From the NCBI GenBank assembly GCA_023415035.1, contig JAEZLX010000154.1:1-49488 (forward strand): a DNA stretch of 49,488 nt. Reading direction: 5' to 3'. This stretch comes from Pseudomonadota bacterium. GTDB taxonomy: Bacteria > Pseudomonadota > Gammaproteobacteria > Burkholderiales > Burkholderiaceae_C. The notes under the pieces are model-generated. The model saw nothing but the letters and a program-made list of their open reading frames with translations. It did no database searches and had not been told where the DNA came from. Positions 24,665 through 32,538 of the stretch are shown piece after piece; position 1 is the stretch's first letter, and the number at the start of each line of letters is the position of its first letter. Both the position numbers and the translations under genes were made by a program.

Positions 24665-24735
24665 GTATGTTTCCTGTATTGGCCTGCCGATTTGAGCCAG
24701 ATCAAGATGGCGGCGATTCGGCCGTCATGGCCGTC

Positions 24736-25080
24736 TCACGTGCCGGGCTCGCAGCGTCCCTGTCCGCTGGCCATGCCGCGAAAGTCGCTTGTCCAGGTCT
24801 GCCCTGCGACGTCGACCCGGATGCGCTCGTTGTCCAGCGCGGTCAGGATCAGGGTGCCGCGCACGGCAAACGAGTAGACGGGCACGCCGTCCACCCGCAC
24901 CTCGGTCACGCGGCGTTCGTCATGAAAAATGTCCACGGCACGGTGCCAGACGCTGCGCGCCGGCAGGTACACCACCTCACACAGCAGCCGGGTCTGCGCC
25001 GCTGCCGATTCGGCCTGCACCAGCCCGGACGCGACCGCCAGACCGGCGGCCAGGGTCCCGGTGCGCAGGCCGGCCTTCAC
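24736..25080 (-). CDS. Small exported hypothetical protein
   Basis: The product is 114 aa from a GTG start. Residues 1-27 look like a signal peptide (GTLAAGLAVASGLVQAESAAAQ), so the mature protein of ~87 residues is periplasmic. It contains LLCEVVYLPARSVWHRAVDIFHDERRV and an aromatic/hydrophobic C-terminal half without a recognised domain. The GTG overlaps the stop of the adenosyltransferase gene (GTGA at 25077-25080), implying translational coupling. I do not recognise a family; coupling suggests co-expression, not necessarily shared function. Confidence 0.75.
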   Translation of the reverse strand: MKAGLRTGTLAAGLAVASGLVQAESAAAQTRLLCEVVYLPARSVWHRAVDIFHDERRVTEVRVDGVPVYSFAVRGTLILTALDNERIRVDVAGQTWTSDFRGMASGQGRCEPGT

Positions 25081-25649
25081 TGTCCGTCCTCTTCCTGGCG
25101 AGCCAGGCGTTCGCTCCGCCAGTACACGTCATCGCCGCCATTCATGCGGTTGAGCACGCGCGCGAGCACGAACATCAGATCCGACAGGCGGTTCAGGTAC
25201 TGGCGCGGCGCGGCCCGCAGCGTCTCGTCCCGGCCCAGCGCCACCACGGTTCGCTCGGCCCGTCGCGCCACCGTCCGGCACACGTGCGCCTGCGCGGCAG
25301 CCCGGTTGCCTGCGGGCAGGATGAACTCCTTGAGCCGCGGCAGGTTCGCGTTATGCTGCGCCAGCGCCTCGTCCAGCGCCAGCACCGCCTCATCCTTGAG
25401 CAGCTCGTAGCCCGGCATGGACAGCTCGCCACCCAGGTTGAACAGCTGATGCTGGATCTCCACCAGCTGCGCGCGCACCCCGTCAGGCAGCGTCTCGCAC
25501 AGCAGAAGGCCGATGTGCGAGTTCAGCTCGTCCACATCCCCCATGGCCTGGAAGCGCAGGTGGTGCTTGGGCAGTCGCGTGTTGTCGCCCAGGCCGCTGG
25601 TGCCGTCGTCGCCGGTGCGGGTGGCGATCTGAGTGAGTCGGTTGCCCAT
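25077..25649 (-). CDS. Cob(I)alamin adenosyltransferase (PduO type)
   Basis: The product is 190 aa from the ATG at 25649. It transfers the adenosyl group from ATP to cob(I)alamin, making coenzyme B12. The N-terminal ATP-binding motif TRTGDDGTSGLGD (residues 10-22), then RFQAMGDVDELNSHIG, and the C-terminal YLNRLSDLMFVLARVLNR are diagnostic of the MMAB/PduO fold. AGGAG precedes the start. Its stop overlaps the next gene's GTG. No cobalamin riboswitch or other cobalamin gene is evident here. A role in supplying methylmalonyl-CoA mutase is the usual one in such bacteria. Confidence 0.92.
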   Translation of the reverse strand: MGNRLTQIATRTGDDGTSGLGDNTRLPKHHLRFQAMGDVDELNSHIGLLLCETLPDGVRAQLVEIQHQLFNLGGELSMPGYELLKDEAVLALDEALAQHNANLPRLKEFILPAGNRAAAQAHVCRTVARRAERTVVALGRDETLRAAPRQYLNRLSDLMFVLARVLNRMNGGDDVYWRSERLARQEEDGQ

Positions 25650-25910
25650 GGTCTGCGTGTTCTCCTGTACGTGGGATCGATGAAACGAGGGCCGCATTGT
25701 CCGCGATGCCCCGCCCCCGAGGGTTACACCGGGCAAGAAACTGTGACCGCCGCAAGCGGCGGATGCTGCCGGCAACCATTGGCAAAAGTGCTGGCGCCCG
25801 CCCGGCGGCACGGTTGAAATCTCCTCCCGTTCCACGGGCCGCGCGGTCTCGCAGCACGTCCGAGGGCGCCGTCACTCATTCATCATGCCAAACCCCAGGG
25901 AGACCGACAT

Positions 25911-26249
25911 ATGCCATTCATCGACCGCCTCACCCGGCACGCATGCACCGCTGGCGGAGCCCCCTTGCCCGTCTCGCACTTCGAGCGCCACAGCCTGGTG
26001 CTTCTGGCCGTCTGGAGCGTGTACCTGGCACCTGGCCTGGCGCTGGCCGGGGACCCGAAAAAGATCGACCTCGTGCAGGCGGTCAGCGCCGCGTTCGACC
26101 GCGCCGATCGCAACGGCGATGGCTACCTCTCGCCCGGGGAAGCCCAGCGCCTGCCGGCCATCGCGAAGCGGTTCGAGCGCCTCGACACCGATGGCGACGG
26201 CAGACTCTCCCGCGACGAGCTGCTGCAGGGTCTGCAGAAGGACTCCTGA
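25911..26249 (+). CDS. EF-hand calcium-binding membrane-anchored or exported protein
   Basis: The product is 112 aa. Two canonical 12-residue EF-hand loops are present: D66-RNGDGYLSPG-E77 and D92-TDGDGRLSRD-E103, each with Asp/Asn at 1, 3, 5 and Glu at 12. A hydrophobic segment at about residues 28-47 (LVLLAVWSVYLAPGLALAG) is preceded by a polar 27-residue extension. It therefore looks like a signal anchor or an unusually long signal peptide. GGGAG lies upstream of the ATG and no later Met exists, supporting this start. It probably binds calcium in the periplasm; partner unknown. Confidence 0.85.
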   Translation: MPFIDRLTRHACTAGGAPLPVSHFERHSLVLLAVWSVYLAPGLALAGDPKKIDLVQAVSAAFDRADRNGDGYLSPGEAQRLPAIAKRFERLDTDGDGRLSRDELLQGLQKDS

Positions 26250-26321
26250 CACGAAGCGGGGTACCGGGCTTACACTGGCAGGATCACTGCGGGCCGGCAG
26301 TGCCCGAGGAGATCCTTTGTC

Positions 26322-27746
26322 ATGAATGCCCCCACCCAGCACACCCACCTTGCCCCCGACCTCCGCCTGCGCGACGTTCCCGCCAGCCTGATCGACGCGC
26401 TCAAACAGCGCTTCGGCGACCACTGCTCCACCGCCATGGCGGTCCGCGAGCAGCATGGCCGTGACGAGTCCATTTTCGACGTGCCCCCACCCTCTGCCGT
26501 GGTGTTCGCCGAGTCGACACAGGACGTGGCCGATGCGGTGGCGCTGGCCGCCGCCCACAAGGTGCCGGTCATCCCCTTCGGGGTCGGCTCCTCGCTTGAA
26601 GGCCACCTGCTGGCCGTGCAGGGCGGCATCAGCGTCGACGTCAGCCGCATGAACCGGGTGCTCTCGATCAACGCCGAGGACCTGACCGTGACGGTGCAGC
26701 CCGGCATCACGCGCAAGGCCCTGAACGAGGCCGTCAAGCACGAAGGCCTGTTCTTCCCGATCGACCCCGGAGCCGACGCCTCCATCGGCGGCATGTGCGC
26801 CACCCGCGCCAGCGGCACCAACGCCGTGCGCTACGGCACCATGCGCGAGAACGTGCTCGCGCTGGAGGTTGTCACGGCACAGGGCAAGGTGATCCGCACC
26901 GGCACCCGCGCCAAGAAGTCCAGCGCCGGCTACGACCTCACGCGCCTGATGGTCGGCAGCGAAGGCACGCTGGGCATCATGACCGAGATCACGCTGCGCC
27001 TGTACCCGCTGCCCGAAGCCATCTCCGCCGCCATCTGCTCGTTCCCGACCATCGAGGCCGCGGTGCGCACAGTCATCCAGATCATCCAGCTGGGTGTCCC
27101 CATCGCGCGCTGCGAGCTCATCGACGCCAAGACGGTGCGCCTGGTCAACGCGCACAGCAAGCTGTCGCTGCGCGAGCAGCACATGCTGCTCATGGAGTTC
27201 CACGGCTCGCCGGCCAGCGTGCAGGAGCAGGCCGAGACGGTGCAGGAGATCGCGCGCGAGCACCAGGGCAACGACTTCGAGTGGGCCACCACGCCCGAGG
27301 AGCGCACGCGCCTGTGGACCGCGCGTCACAACGCCTACTTCGCCGCCGTGCAGAGCCGCCCCGGCTGCCGCGCCATCAGCACCGACACCTGCGTGCCCAT
27401 CAGCCGCCTGGCCGATGCCCTGCTCGACTCCGTGGCCGAGGCCGATGCCTCCGGCATCCCGTACTTCCTGGTCGGCCACGTGGGCGACGGCAATTTCCAC
27501 TTCGGCTACCTGATCGACCCCGACAACCCCGAGGAGCACCGCCTGGCCGAGCAGCTCAACCACCAGCTCGTGCACCGCACGCTGCGCCTGGGCGGCACCT
27601 GCACCGGCGAGCACGGCGTGGGCCTGCACAAGATGGGCTTCCTGCGCGACGAGGCCGGCGATGGCGCCATCGAGATGATGCGCACCATCAAGCGTGCCCT
27701 GGACCCCGACAACATCCTCAATCCGGGGAAGATCTTCGCCCTCTGA
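26322..27746 (+). CDS. FAD-linked 2-hydroxyacid oxidase (GlcD/DLD family)
   Basis: The 474-aa flavoprotein has an N-terminal FAD-binding domain of the PCMH type (residues ~50-230; PVIPFGVGSSLEGHLLAVQGGISVD and GSEGTLGIMTEITLRL) and a C-terminal FAD-oxidase domain (~235-470) ending in GTCTGEHGVGLHKMGFL. This layout fits D-lactate dehydrogenase or glycolate oxidase subunit GlcD. The sequence resembles single-subunit D-lactate dehydrogenase (cytochrome) proteins, and glcE/glcF are absent, so D-lactate dehydrogenase is the better guess. GGAGATCC stands upstream of the ATG. It is read in the same direction as the EF-hand gene, 72 bp after it. Confidence 0.88.
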   Translation: MNAPTQHTHLAPDLRLRDVPASLIDALKQRFGDHCSTAMAVREQHGRDESIFDVPPPSAVVFAESTQDVADAVALAAAHKVPVIPFGVGSSLEGHLLAVQGGISVDVSRMNRVLSINAEDLTVTVQPGITRKALNEAVKHEGLFFPIDPGADASIGGMCATRASGTNAVRYGTMRENVLALEVVTAQGKVIRTGTRAKKSSAGYDLTRLMVGSEGTLGIMTEITLRLYPLPEAISAAICSFPTIEAAVRTVIQIIQLGVPIARCELIDAKTVRLVNAHSKLSLREQHMLLMEFHGSPASVQEQAETVQEIAREHQGNDFEWATTPEERTRLWTARHNAYFAAVQSRPGCRAISTDTCVPISRLADALLDSVAEADASGIPYFLVGHVGDGNFHFGYLIDPDNPEEHRLAEQLNHQLVHRTLRLGGTCTGEHGVGLHKMGFLRDEAGDGAIEMMRTIKRALDPDNILNPGKIFAL

Positions 27747-27791
27747 CGCGCCACTCGTCCCGAACGGATGGGATTTCCCACAGGCGGCATG

Positions 27792-27797
27792 TATACT
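27792..27797 (+). promoter_or_regulatory. Candidate -10 element for the lipoprotein genes
   Basis: TATACT lies 51 bp before the ATG at 27848 and is one mismatch from TATAAT. No good -35 hexamer is visible at the usual distance; TGGGA/TCCCA inverted arms lie there instead. Low-confidence promoter call. Confidence 0.35.
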
Positions 27798-27847
27798 TTT
27801 CTTCACAGGGGAAGAAAACAGCCCGGCAAAAAGAGGTGAGGTGTCTG

Positions 27848-28468
27848 ATGGGTCCGATACGCGTCGCTCCGTCTGCGTTGGCTCTCGTGTTGTCTGTCAC
27901 GACGGTGCTGGCCGCCTGCGCCGCCCAGTCCGCCGGTGACCAGACCGCTCCGGCCCGGGACACCATCCGCCTGTGCGACAGCAACGGCTGCGCCGACGTC
28001 CCGCGCGACACCGCCACCTTCCAGGGCACCCCCAACGACCCCGAGGCCGAGCGCCGACTGCAGGCGCTCACCGATCTGGCCGAACAGAACCCCAAGGCCG
28101 CCTACGACCTGGGTCTGCGCTTCCTGCGCGGAGACGGCGTCGAGCGCAACACATTCCAGTCCATCCAGTGGATGCGCAAGGCCGGCGAAGCCGGCCACGT
28201 CGAGGCCCAATACGCGCTGGGCCGCCTGTACCTGCTGGGCTTCGAGGAGATGGGCTCCGACCCCATCGAGGCCGAAGCCTGGCTGACCCGCTCCGCCGCC
28301 AAGGGCTATCGCGATTCCAGAAAACTCCTGGCCGACGCGCAGGCGGCCAAGAAAGACGAGCAGCGGCTCTACAAGGTCCGTGAGGAGCAACGCCAGTCCT
28401 GGGGCGAGTGGTACAGCAGCTCGCCCTACTTCTGGGTCTGGCAGTCTTCCGGCTGGATCCTGCGCTGA
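27848..28468 (+). CDS. Sel1-repeat lipoprotein
   Basis: The product is 206 aa. A lipobox (TVLAAC, Cys24) predicts an acylated lipoprotein. Two Sel1-type repeats follow: PKAAYDLGLRFLRGDGVE through KAGEAG (about residues 83-117) and EAQYALGRLYLLG through SAAKG (about 120-155). The C-terminus is strikingly aromatic (WGEWYSSSPYFWVW...GW). GAGGTGAGG precedes the ATG. It lies 57 bp before a CsgG-like lipoprotein gene and the two may form an operon. Sel1 proteins mediate protein-protein contacts; function here unknown. Confidence 0.85.
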   Translation: MGPIRVAPSALALVLSVTTVLAACAAQSAGDQTAPARDTIRLCDSNGCADVPRDTATFQGTPNDPEAERRLQALTDLAEQNPKAAYDLGLRFLRGDGVERNTFQSIQWMRKAGEAGHVEAQYALGRLYLLGFEEMGSDPIEAEAWLTRSAAKGYRDSRKLLADAQAAKKDEQRLYKVREEQRQSWGEWYSSSPYFWVWQSSGWILR

Positions 28469-28525
28469 CACCGGCCCTCACGCCCCCCATTCCCTTCCGT
28501 TCGACCTGCAAGAGAAAGCACTTCA

Positions 28526-29362
28526 ATGTCCAAGACCACTCTCAAACTGGCTGCGCTGGCAGCCTCCCTGGCAATGGCCGGTTGCGTGACCCCGGGCAGC
28601 GGCGGCATCGTTTCCACCGGCAACAGCCCCACGGCCGCCACGGGCGCCGCCGGTGGCGCCAGCAGCGTGAACGCCAACAGCAACCTGCAACGCTGCGACG
28701 CCCCGCTGGGCACGCTGGCGGTGGACGACGGTCGCGGCAAGGAGTGGTACGCCTCCTTCGGCCGTGAAACCCAGGTCACCACCATCGAGCCGCTGATCCG
28801 CCTGGCCGTGCAGCAGTCCAACTGCTTCGTCATCACCTCGATCGGCAACAACCGCACCGAGAGCAAGATCAGCAACATCACAGACAAGCAGCGCAACTCG
28901 GGCGAGTTCCGCGCCGGCTCGAACCAGCAGAAAGGCCAGCGCGTCGCGGCCGACTACTACCTGGAGCCGGCCATCATCATCGACAACGAGTCAACCGGCG
29001 GTCTTGCCGCCGGTCTGGGCGGCCTGCTGGGCGGCCGCAACCGCAACCTCGGCGTGCTGGCCGGCTCGCTCGAGAGCAAGGCCTCGGTCGTGACGCTGAC
29101 CATGTTCGACATCCGCTCGGGCGTGCAGATCGCGATCTCCGAGGGCAACTCCACCGCCACCAACTGGGGGGCCGCGCTCGGCGCCTTCGGCCCCAGTGCC
29201 GGCGGCACCCTGGGCGGCTTCTCGCGCACCCCGGCCGGCAAGGCCACGGTCGCGGCCTTCACCGACGCCTACAACAACATGGTGATCGCGCTGCGCAACT
29301 ACAAGGCACAGGAGGTCAAGGGCGGCCTTGGCCGTGGCGGCCAGCTCAAGGTGGGTAATTAA
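28526..29362 (+). CDS. CsgG/HfaB-like lipoprotein
   Basis: The 278-aa protein has a lipobox (LAMAGC, Cys20), a Gly/Ala/Ser-rich linker (residues 21-55), then a CsgG-like domain: TTIEPLIRLAVQQSNCFVITSI, ADYYLEPAIII, SKASVVTLTMFDIRSGVQIAISEGNS, and FTDAYNNMVIALRNYKAQ. CsgG forms outer-membrane secretion pores for curli, but no csgA, csgB, csgE or csgF is nearby. It may be a pore, envelope scaffold or stress lipoprotein. A terminator follows. Family call is moderately certain; secretion role is inference. Confidence 0.8.
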   Translation: MSKTTLKLAALAASLAMAGCVTPGSGGIVSTGNSPTAATGAAGGASSVNANSNLQRCDAPLGTLAVDDGRGKEWYASFGRETQVTTIEPLIRLAVQQSNCFVITSIGNNRTESKISNITDKQRNSGEFRAGSNQQKGQRVAADYYLEPAIIIDNESTGGLAAGLGGLLGGRNRNLGVLAGSLESKASVVTLTMFDIRSGVQIAISEGNSTATNWGAALGAFGPSAGGTLGGFSRTPAGKATVAAFTDAYNNMVIALRNYKAQEVKGGLGRGGQLKVGN

Positions 29363-29448
29363 GCGCCCCCCGCGCCGCTGTGCGGCGCTTCAAGAGGAAG
29401 CGGCATCCTGGACCGGCACAGCCAGGCCCTTGATGCCCCTGTATCCAG

Positions 29449-29474
29449 GCACGTGGTTCTCCACGTGCTTTTTT
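29449..29474 (+). terminator. Rho-independent terminator after CsgG-like gene
   Basis: GCACGTGG (29449-29456) pairs perfectly with CCACGTGC (29461-29468) around a TTCT loop, followed by six T. An additional GCGCCGC-TGT-GCGGCGC hairpin lies at 29372-29388. It faces the end of parB. Confidence 0.88.
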
Positions 29475-29488
29475 CATGCGCCCGCCGC

Positions 29489-30403
29489 TCAGCCTCTGAG
29501 CCGGTCAATCAGGCCGTTGAGCTCCTCAAGCGAGCCGAACTGGATGGCCAGTTCGCCCATGTCCTCGAAACGCCCGTGGCGCTTGACGCGCTTCTTGATG
29601 CGCACCTCCACCTCGGCCGTGAGCAGGTCGGCCAGTTCCTCCTCGACGCGGCGGATGTCTCGCGACTTTTCCTTCTTGGGCTTTTGCGGCACCAGGCTGA
29701 ACTCGGCGCCCAGCTTCTTCACCAGGCTCTCGGCTTCGCGCACCGACATTTTCCTGGCTGCGATCTGGTTGGCCGCCGTGATCTGGGCCACTTTTTCCAG
29801 CGACAGCAGGGCCCGTGCGTGACCCATGTCGATATCGCCGGCCATCAGCATGGTCTGCACCGGCTCCGCCAGCTGCAGCAGGCGCAACAGGTTCGAGGCC
29901 GCGCTGCGCGATCGCCCCACGGCCTGCGCCGCCTGCTCGTGCGTCAGACCGAACTCCTTGACCAGGCGCTGCAGGCCCTGGGCCTCTTCCAGCGGGTTCA
30001 GGTCCTCGCGCTGGATGTTCTCGATCAGCGCCATCGCGGCGGCCGCTTCGTCGGGCACGTCGCGCACCAGCACCGGCACCTCGGTCAGGCCGGCCAGCTG
30101 CGAGGCGCGGAAGCGCCGTTCACCGGCGATGATCTCGTATTTGCCGGCATTGGCCCCCGTGGCGAGCTTGCGCACCAGGATCGGCTGCATGATGCCCTGG
30201 GCCTTGATGGACTCGGCCAGCTCGTACAGCGCGCCCTCGTCCATGCGCGTGCGGGGCTGGTACATGCCCGGAACCATCTGGGACACCGGCAGCGTGCCCG
30301 GCGCGCCTTCCGGCGCCGCCGCGGCGCGGGCCGCGTCTTCCACCTTGGGGCCCAGCAGGGCCTCCAGTCCTCGGCCTAGGCCCTTGGGCTTTTTCGTTGC
30401 CAT
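29489..30403 (-). CDS. parB: Chromosome partitioning protein ParB
   Basis: The product is 304 aa. The N-terminal KGLGRGLEALLG, ParB/Srx CTPase motifs (GIMQPILVRK, and AGERRFRASQLAG, which includes the GERRxRA CTP-binding box), and the helix-turn-helix region (LTHEQAAQAVGRSRSAASNLLRLLQL, ~residues 148-173) are all clear; the C-terminal dimer domain ends RLRG. ParB binds the parS sites found at 32597, 33744 and 35249 and spreads from them. ATG 30403 is preferred; an in-frame TTG at 30412 overlaps the upstream stop. It is last in the mnmG-rsmG-lysE-parA operon. Confidence 0.96.
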   Translation of the reverse strand: MATKKPKGLGRGLEALLGPKVEDAARAAAAPEGAPGTLPVSQMVPGMYQPRTRMDEGALYELAESIKAQGIMQPILVRKLATGANAGKYEIIAGERRFRASQLAGLTEVPVLVRDVPDEAAAAMALIENIQREDLNPLEEAQGLQRLVKEFGLTHEQAAQAVGRSRSAASNLLRLLQLAEPVQTMLMAGDIDMGHARALLSLEKVAQITAANQIAARKMSVREAESLVKKLGAEFSLVPQKPKKEKSRDIRRVEEELADLLTAEVEVRIKKRVKRHGRFEDMGELAIQFGSLEELNGLIDRLRG

Positions 30404-30408
30404 GTCGT

Positions 30409-30969
30409 TCAATCGTCCTTGAGTGGGTTCATCAGTTCCTGCAACAGCGCCAGCCCTTCGGGCCAGTCACCCAGACCGGATTCGGCATTGATGTGGCCGC
30501 GCTCGCCGTAGTCGACAAAGCGCGCGCCCCAGTCCCGGGCCAGCCCTTCGGCTCGCCCAAAACTGCAGTAGGGGTCGTTGCGGCTGCCCAGCAGGATGGC
30601 CGGAAAGGGCAGGCGCTCGCGCACGATCGGCGACCAGCTCGGCAGCACGCCACGCAGCTCCTCGCGCTCGGCATCGCCGGGCGCCACCAGCAGCGCCCCC
30701 TGCACCCGATCCGTGCTGCGCGAAACCTGCGCCCAGGCAGCCGTCAGCAGGCAGCCCAGGCTGTGCGCCACCAGCACCACCGGCCCGTCACAGCCGAGGA
30801 TCACGTCCTCCAGCCGGGCGATCCAGTCGCCGCGGCGCGGGCTCATCCAGTCGTGCTGATCCACGCGGCGGAAGCCGTGCAGCGCTTCCCATCGGCTTTG
30901 CCAGTGCGCCGGCTCGCTGTTCTTCCAGCCCGGCAGTATCAGGACATTGTCCGGCTTGATCGCTTTCAT
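30409..30969 (-). CDS. RBBP9/YdeN-type alpha/beta hydrolase between parA and parB
   Basis: The product is 186 aa. VLILPGWKNSEPAHWQSRWE opens the fold, VLVAHSLGCLLT carries the nucleophile Ser, SRNDPYCSFG the Asp, and GERGHINAESGLGDWPEG the His: a complete triad typical of the RBBP9 serine-hydrolase family. A GTG at 30984 could add five residues. It lies 20 bp after the parA stop and five bases before parB, so it is embedded in the partition operon. Substrate unknown; partition role not implied by the family. Confidence 0.88.
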   Translation of the reverse strand: MKAIKPDNVLILPGWKNSEPAHWQSRWEALHGFRRVDQHDWMSPRRGDWIARLEDVILGCDGPVVLVAHSLGCLLTAAWAQVSRSTDRVQGALLVAPGDAEREELRGVLPSWSPIVRERLPFPAILLGSRNDPYCSFGRAEGLARDWGARFVDYGERGHINAESGLGDWPEGLALLQELMNPLKDD

Positions 30970-30989
30970 GACAGATGTGTGCACTCACA

Positions 30990-31760
30990 TCACATGGTTC
31001 GGATACGATCGACCATCTCCTGCGCAAAAGCCAGGAAGGCCTGGCTCCCGCGCGCGGACGGATCGAACACCACACCGGGCAGGCCGTAGCTCGGAGCCTC
31101 GGCCAGACGCACATTGCGCGGAATCACGGTGTTGAACACCTTGTCGCCGAAGTGGTTCTTGAGCTGGTCACTGACCTGCTGCTGCAGGGTGATGCGCGGA
31201 TCGAACATCACACGCAGCAGTCCGATAATCTGCAGGTTCTTGTTGAGGTTGGCGTGCACCTGCTTGATGGTGTTGACCAGGTCGGTCAGGCCCTCGAGCG
31301 CGAAGTACTCGCACTGCATGGGCACAATGACGCCGTTGGCCGAGCACAGCCCGTTGAGGGTGAGCATGCTCAGCGAAGGTGGGCAGTCGATCAGCACGAA
31401 ATCGTAGTCCGTGTCGACCTCGTCCAGCGCCTGCTTGAGCCGGCGCTCGCGCCGCTCCTCCTCGACCAGCTCCACCTCGGCACCGGCCAGGTCCCGGTTG
31501 GCACCCAGCACATGGTAGCCGCACTTCTCCGAAAAGATGGCCGCCTCGCGCACCGTGGCCGACTCCAGCAGCACATCGTACACCGACAGCGGCATGGTGC
31601 GCTTGTCGATGCCCGAGCCCATGGTGGCATTGCCCTGCGGGTCGAGATCCACCATGAGCACGCGCTGGCCGATGCGGGCCAGACCGGCCGCGAGATTGAC
31701 CGTGGTGGTGGTCTTGCCGACGCCACCCTTCTGGTTGGCCACGCAAAAGATTTTCGCCAT
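30990..31760 (-). CDS. parA: Chromosome partitioning ATPase ParA (Soj)
   Basis: The product is 256 aa. The deviant Walker A KGGVGKTTT (residues 11-19), Walker A' DLDPQGNATMGSG and Walker B FVLIDCPPSLSMLT are complete. It lacks an N-terminal DNA-binding extension, as in chromosomal ParA. It moves ParB-parS complexes over the nucleoid by ATP-dependent DNA binding. It is downstream of rsmG and lysE in the same minus-strand operon. Confidence 0.96.
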   Translation of the reverse strand: MAKIFCVANQKGGVGKTTTTVNLAAGLARIGQRVLMVDLDPQGNATMGSGIDKRTMPLSVYDVLLESATVREAAIFSEKCGYHVLGANRDLAGAEVELVEEERRERRLKQALDEVDTDYDFVLIDCPPSLSMLTLNGLCSANGVIVPMQCEYFALEGLTDLVNTIKQVHANLNKNLQIIGLLRVMFDPRITLQQQVSDQLKNHFGDKVFNTVIPRNVRLAEAPSYGLPGVVFDPSARGSQAFLAFAQEMVDRIRTM

Positions 31761-31803
31761 GCTGTCGGTCCTGCCGGCTTGCCGGATGCGGTGGATGGAG
31801 GGG

Positions 31804-32418
31804 TTACTTGGAAAGGGCCAGCTTGATGCCGAAGCCGATCAGGAACACGCCGGCAATCTTTTCCAGCGCGCGCCCGATGCGCGGGTTGCTGCGCATGCGC
31901 TCGGCAAGAAAGTGCGTCAGCAGCACGGCCGTGAGCCCGTACAAGAAGGTCAGGACGGCGATGGTCGCGGCCATGGCCCCGAAGGTGACAAGACCCTGGT
32001 GCCGCTGCGGATCGACGAACAGGGGGAAGAAGGCCATGTAGAACACGATGGCCTTGGGGTTGAGCAGCGTGATCGTCAGCGCCTGGCGGAAATACTGCCG
32101 AGGCTTGATGTCGAGCACGGGGACATCACCCGGCTTGGCCGTCAGCATCTTCCAGCCCAGCCAGGCCAGGTAGGCGGCGCCAAGCCACTGCACCGCGGAG
32201 AACGCCACCGGATAGGCGCTCAGGAGCGCGGCCACGCCCGCCACCGCCATCCACATCAGCACCTGGTCGCCGGCGATCACACCGAAGGTGGCCGCCAGCC
32301 CGCCGCGGATGCCGCCCTTGCCCGTCGAGGTGATGAGCGCCAGGTTGCCCGGCCCGGGAATGGCCAGGAACACGATGATGGCGGCCACGAACGCGCCGTA
32401 ATCTGCGATGCCGAACAT
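31804..32418 (-). CDS. LysE family amino-acid exporter
   Basis: The product is 204 aa with six hydrophobic helices. IPGPGNLALITSTGKGGIRGGLAATFGVIAGD near the N-terminus is the LysE/RhtB signature, and NPKAIVFYMAFFPLFVD (~residues 118-134) is also diagnostic. It exports an amino acid or homoserine lactone-like compound by proton antiport. GAGGAAA precedes the ATG. It lies between rsmG and parA, and the ArgP gene that typically controls such exporters is ~27 kb away in the window. Confidence 0.9.
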   Translation of the reverse strand: MFGIADYGAFVAAIIVFLAIPGPGNLALITSTGKGGIRGGLAATFGVIAGDQVLMWMAVAGVAALLSAYPVAFSAVQWLGAAYLAWLGWKMLTAKPGDVPVLDIKPRQYFRQALTITLLNPKAIVFYMAFFPLFVDPQRHQGLVTFGAMAATIAVLTFLYGLTAVLLTHFLAERMRSNPRIGRALEKIAGVFLIGFGIKLALSK

Positions 32419-32538
32419 GCTGACTTTCCTCGCTAAAAAAAAGAGTTTACTTGGCTTGTTTCGCCGCGCGCCGCGCGCCGTGCCCGGTCACCCGCTCGCG
32501 TGGACGATGCGCCACGCTCCGGCGCCCTCTCACACCCT

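Noticed and set aside
25650..25910. Possible cobalamin riboswitch between the adenosyltransferase and EF-hand genes
   Set aside because: CAGGGAGACCGACA before the EF-hand gene vaguely resembles the B12 box, and AACTGTGA occurs upstream. The remaining conserved elements and the pairing are missing, and the sequence faces the EF-hand gene rather than the B12 gene.
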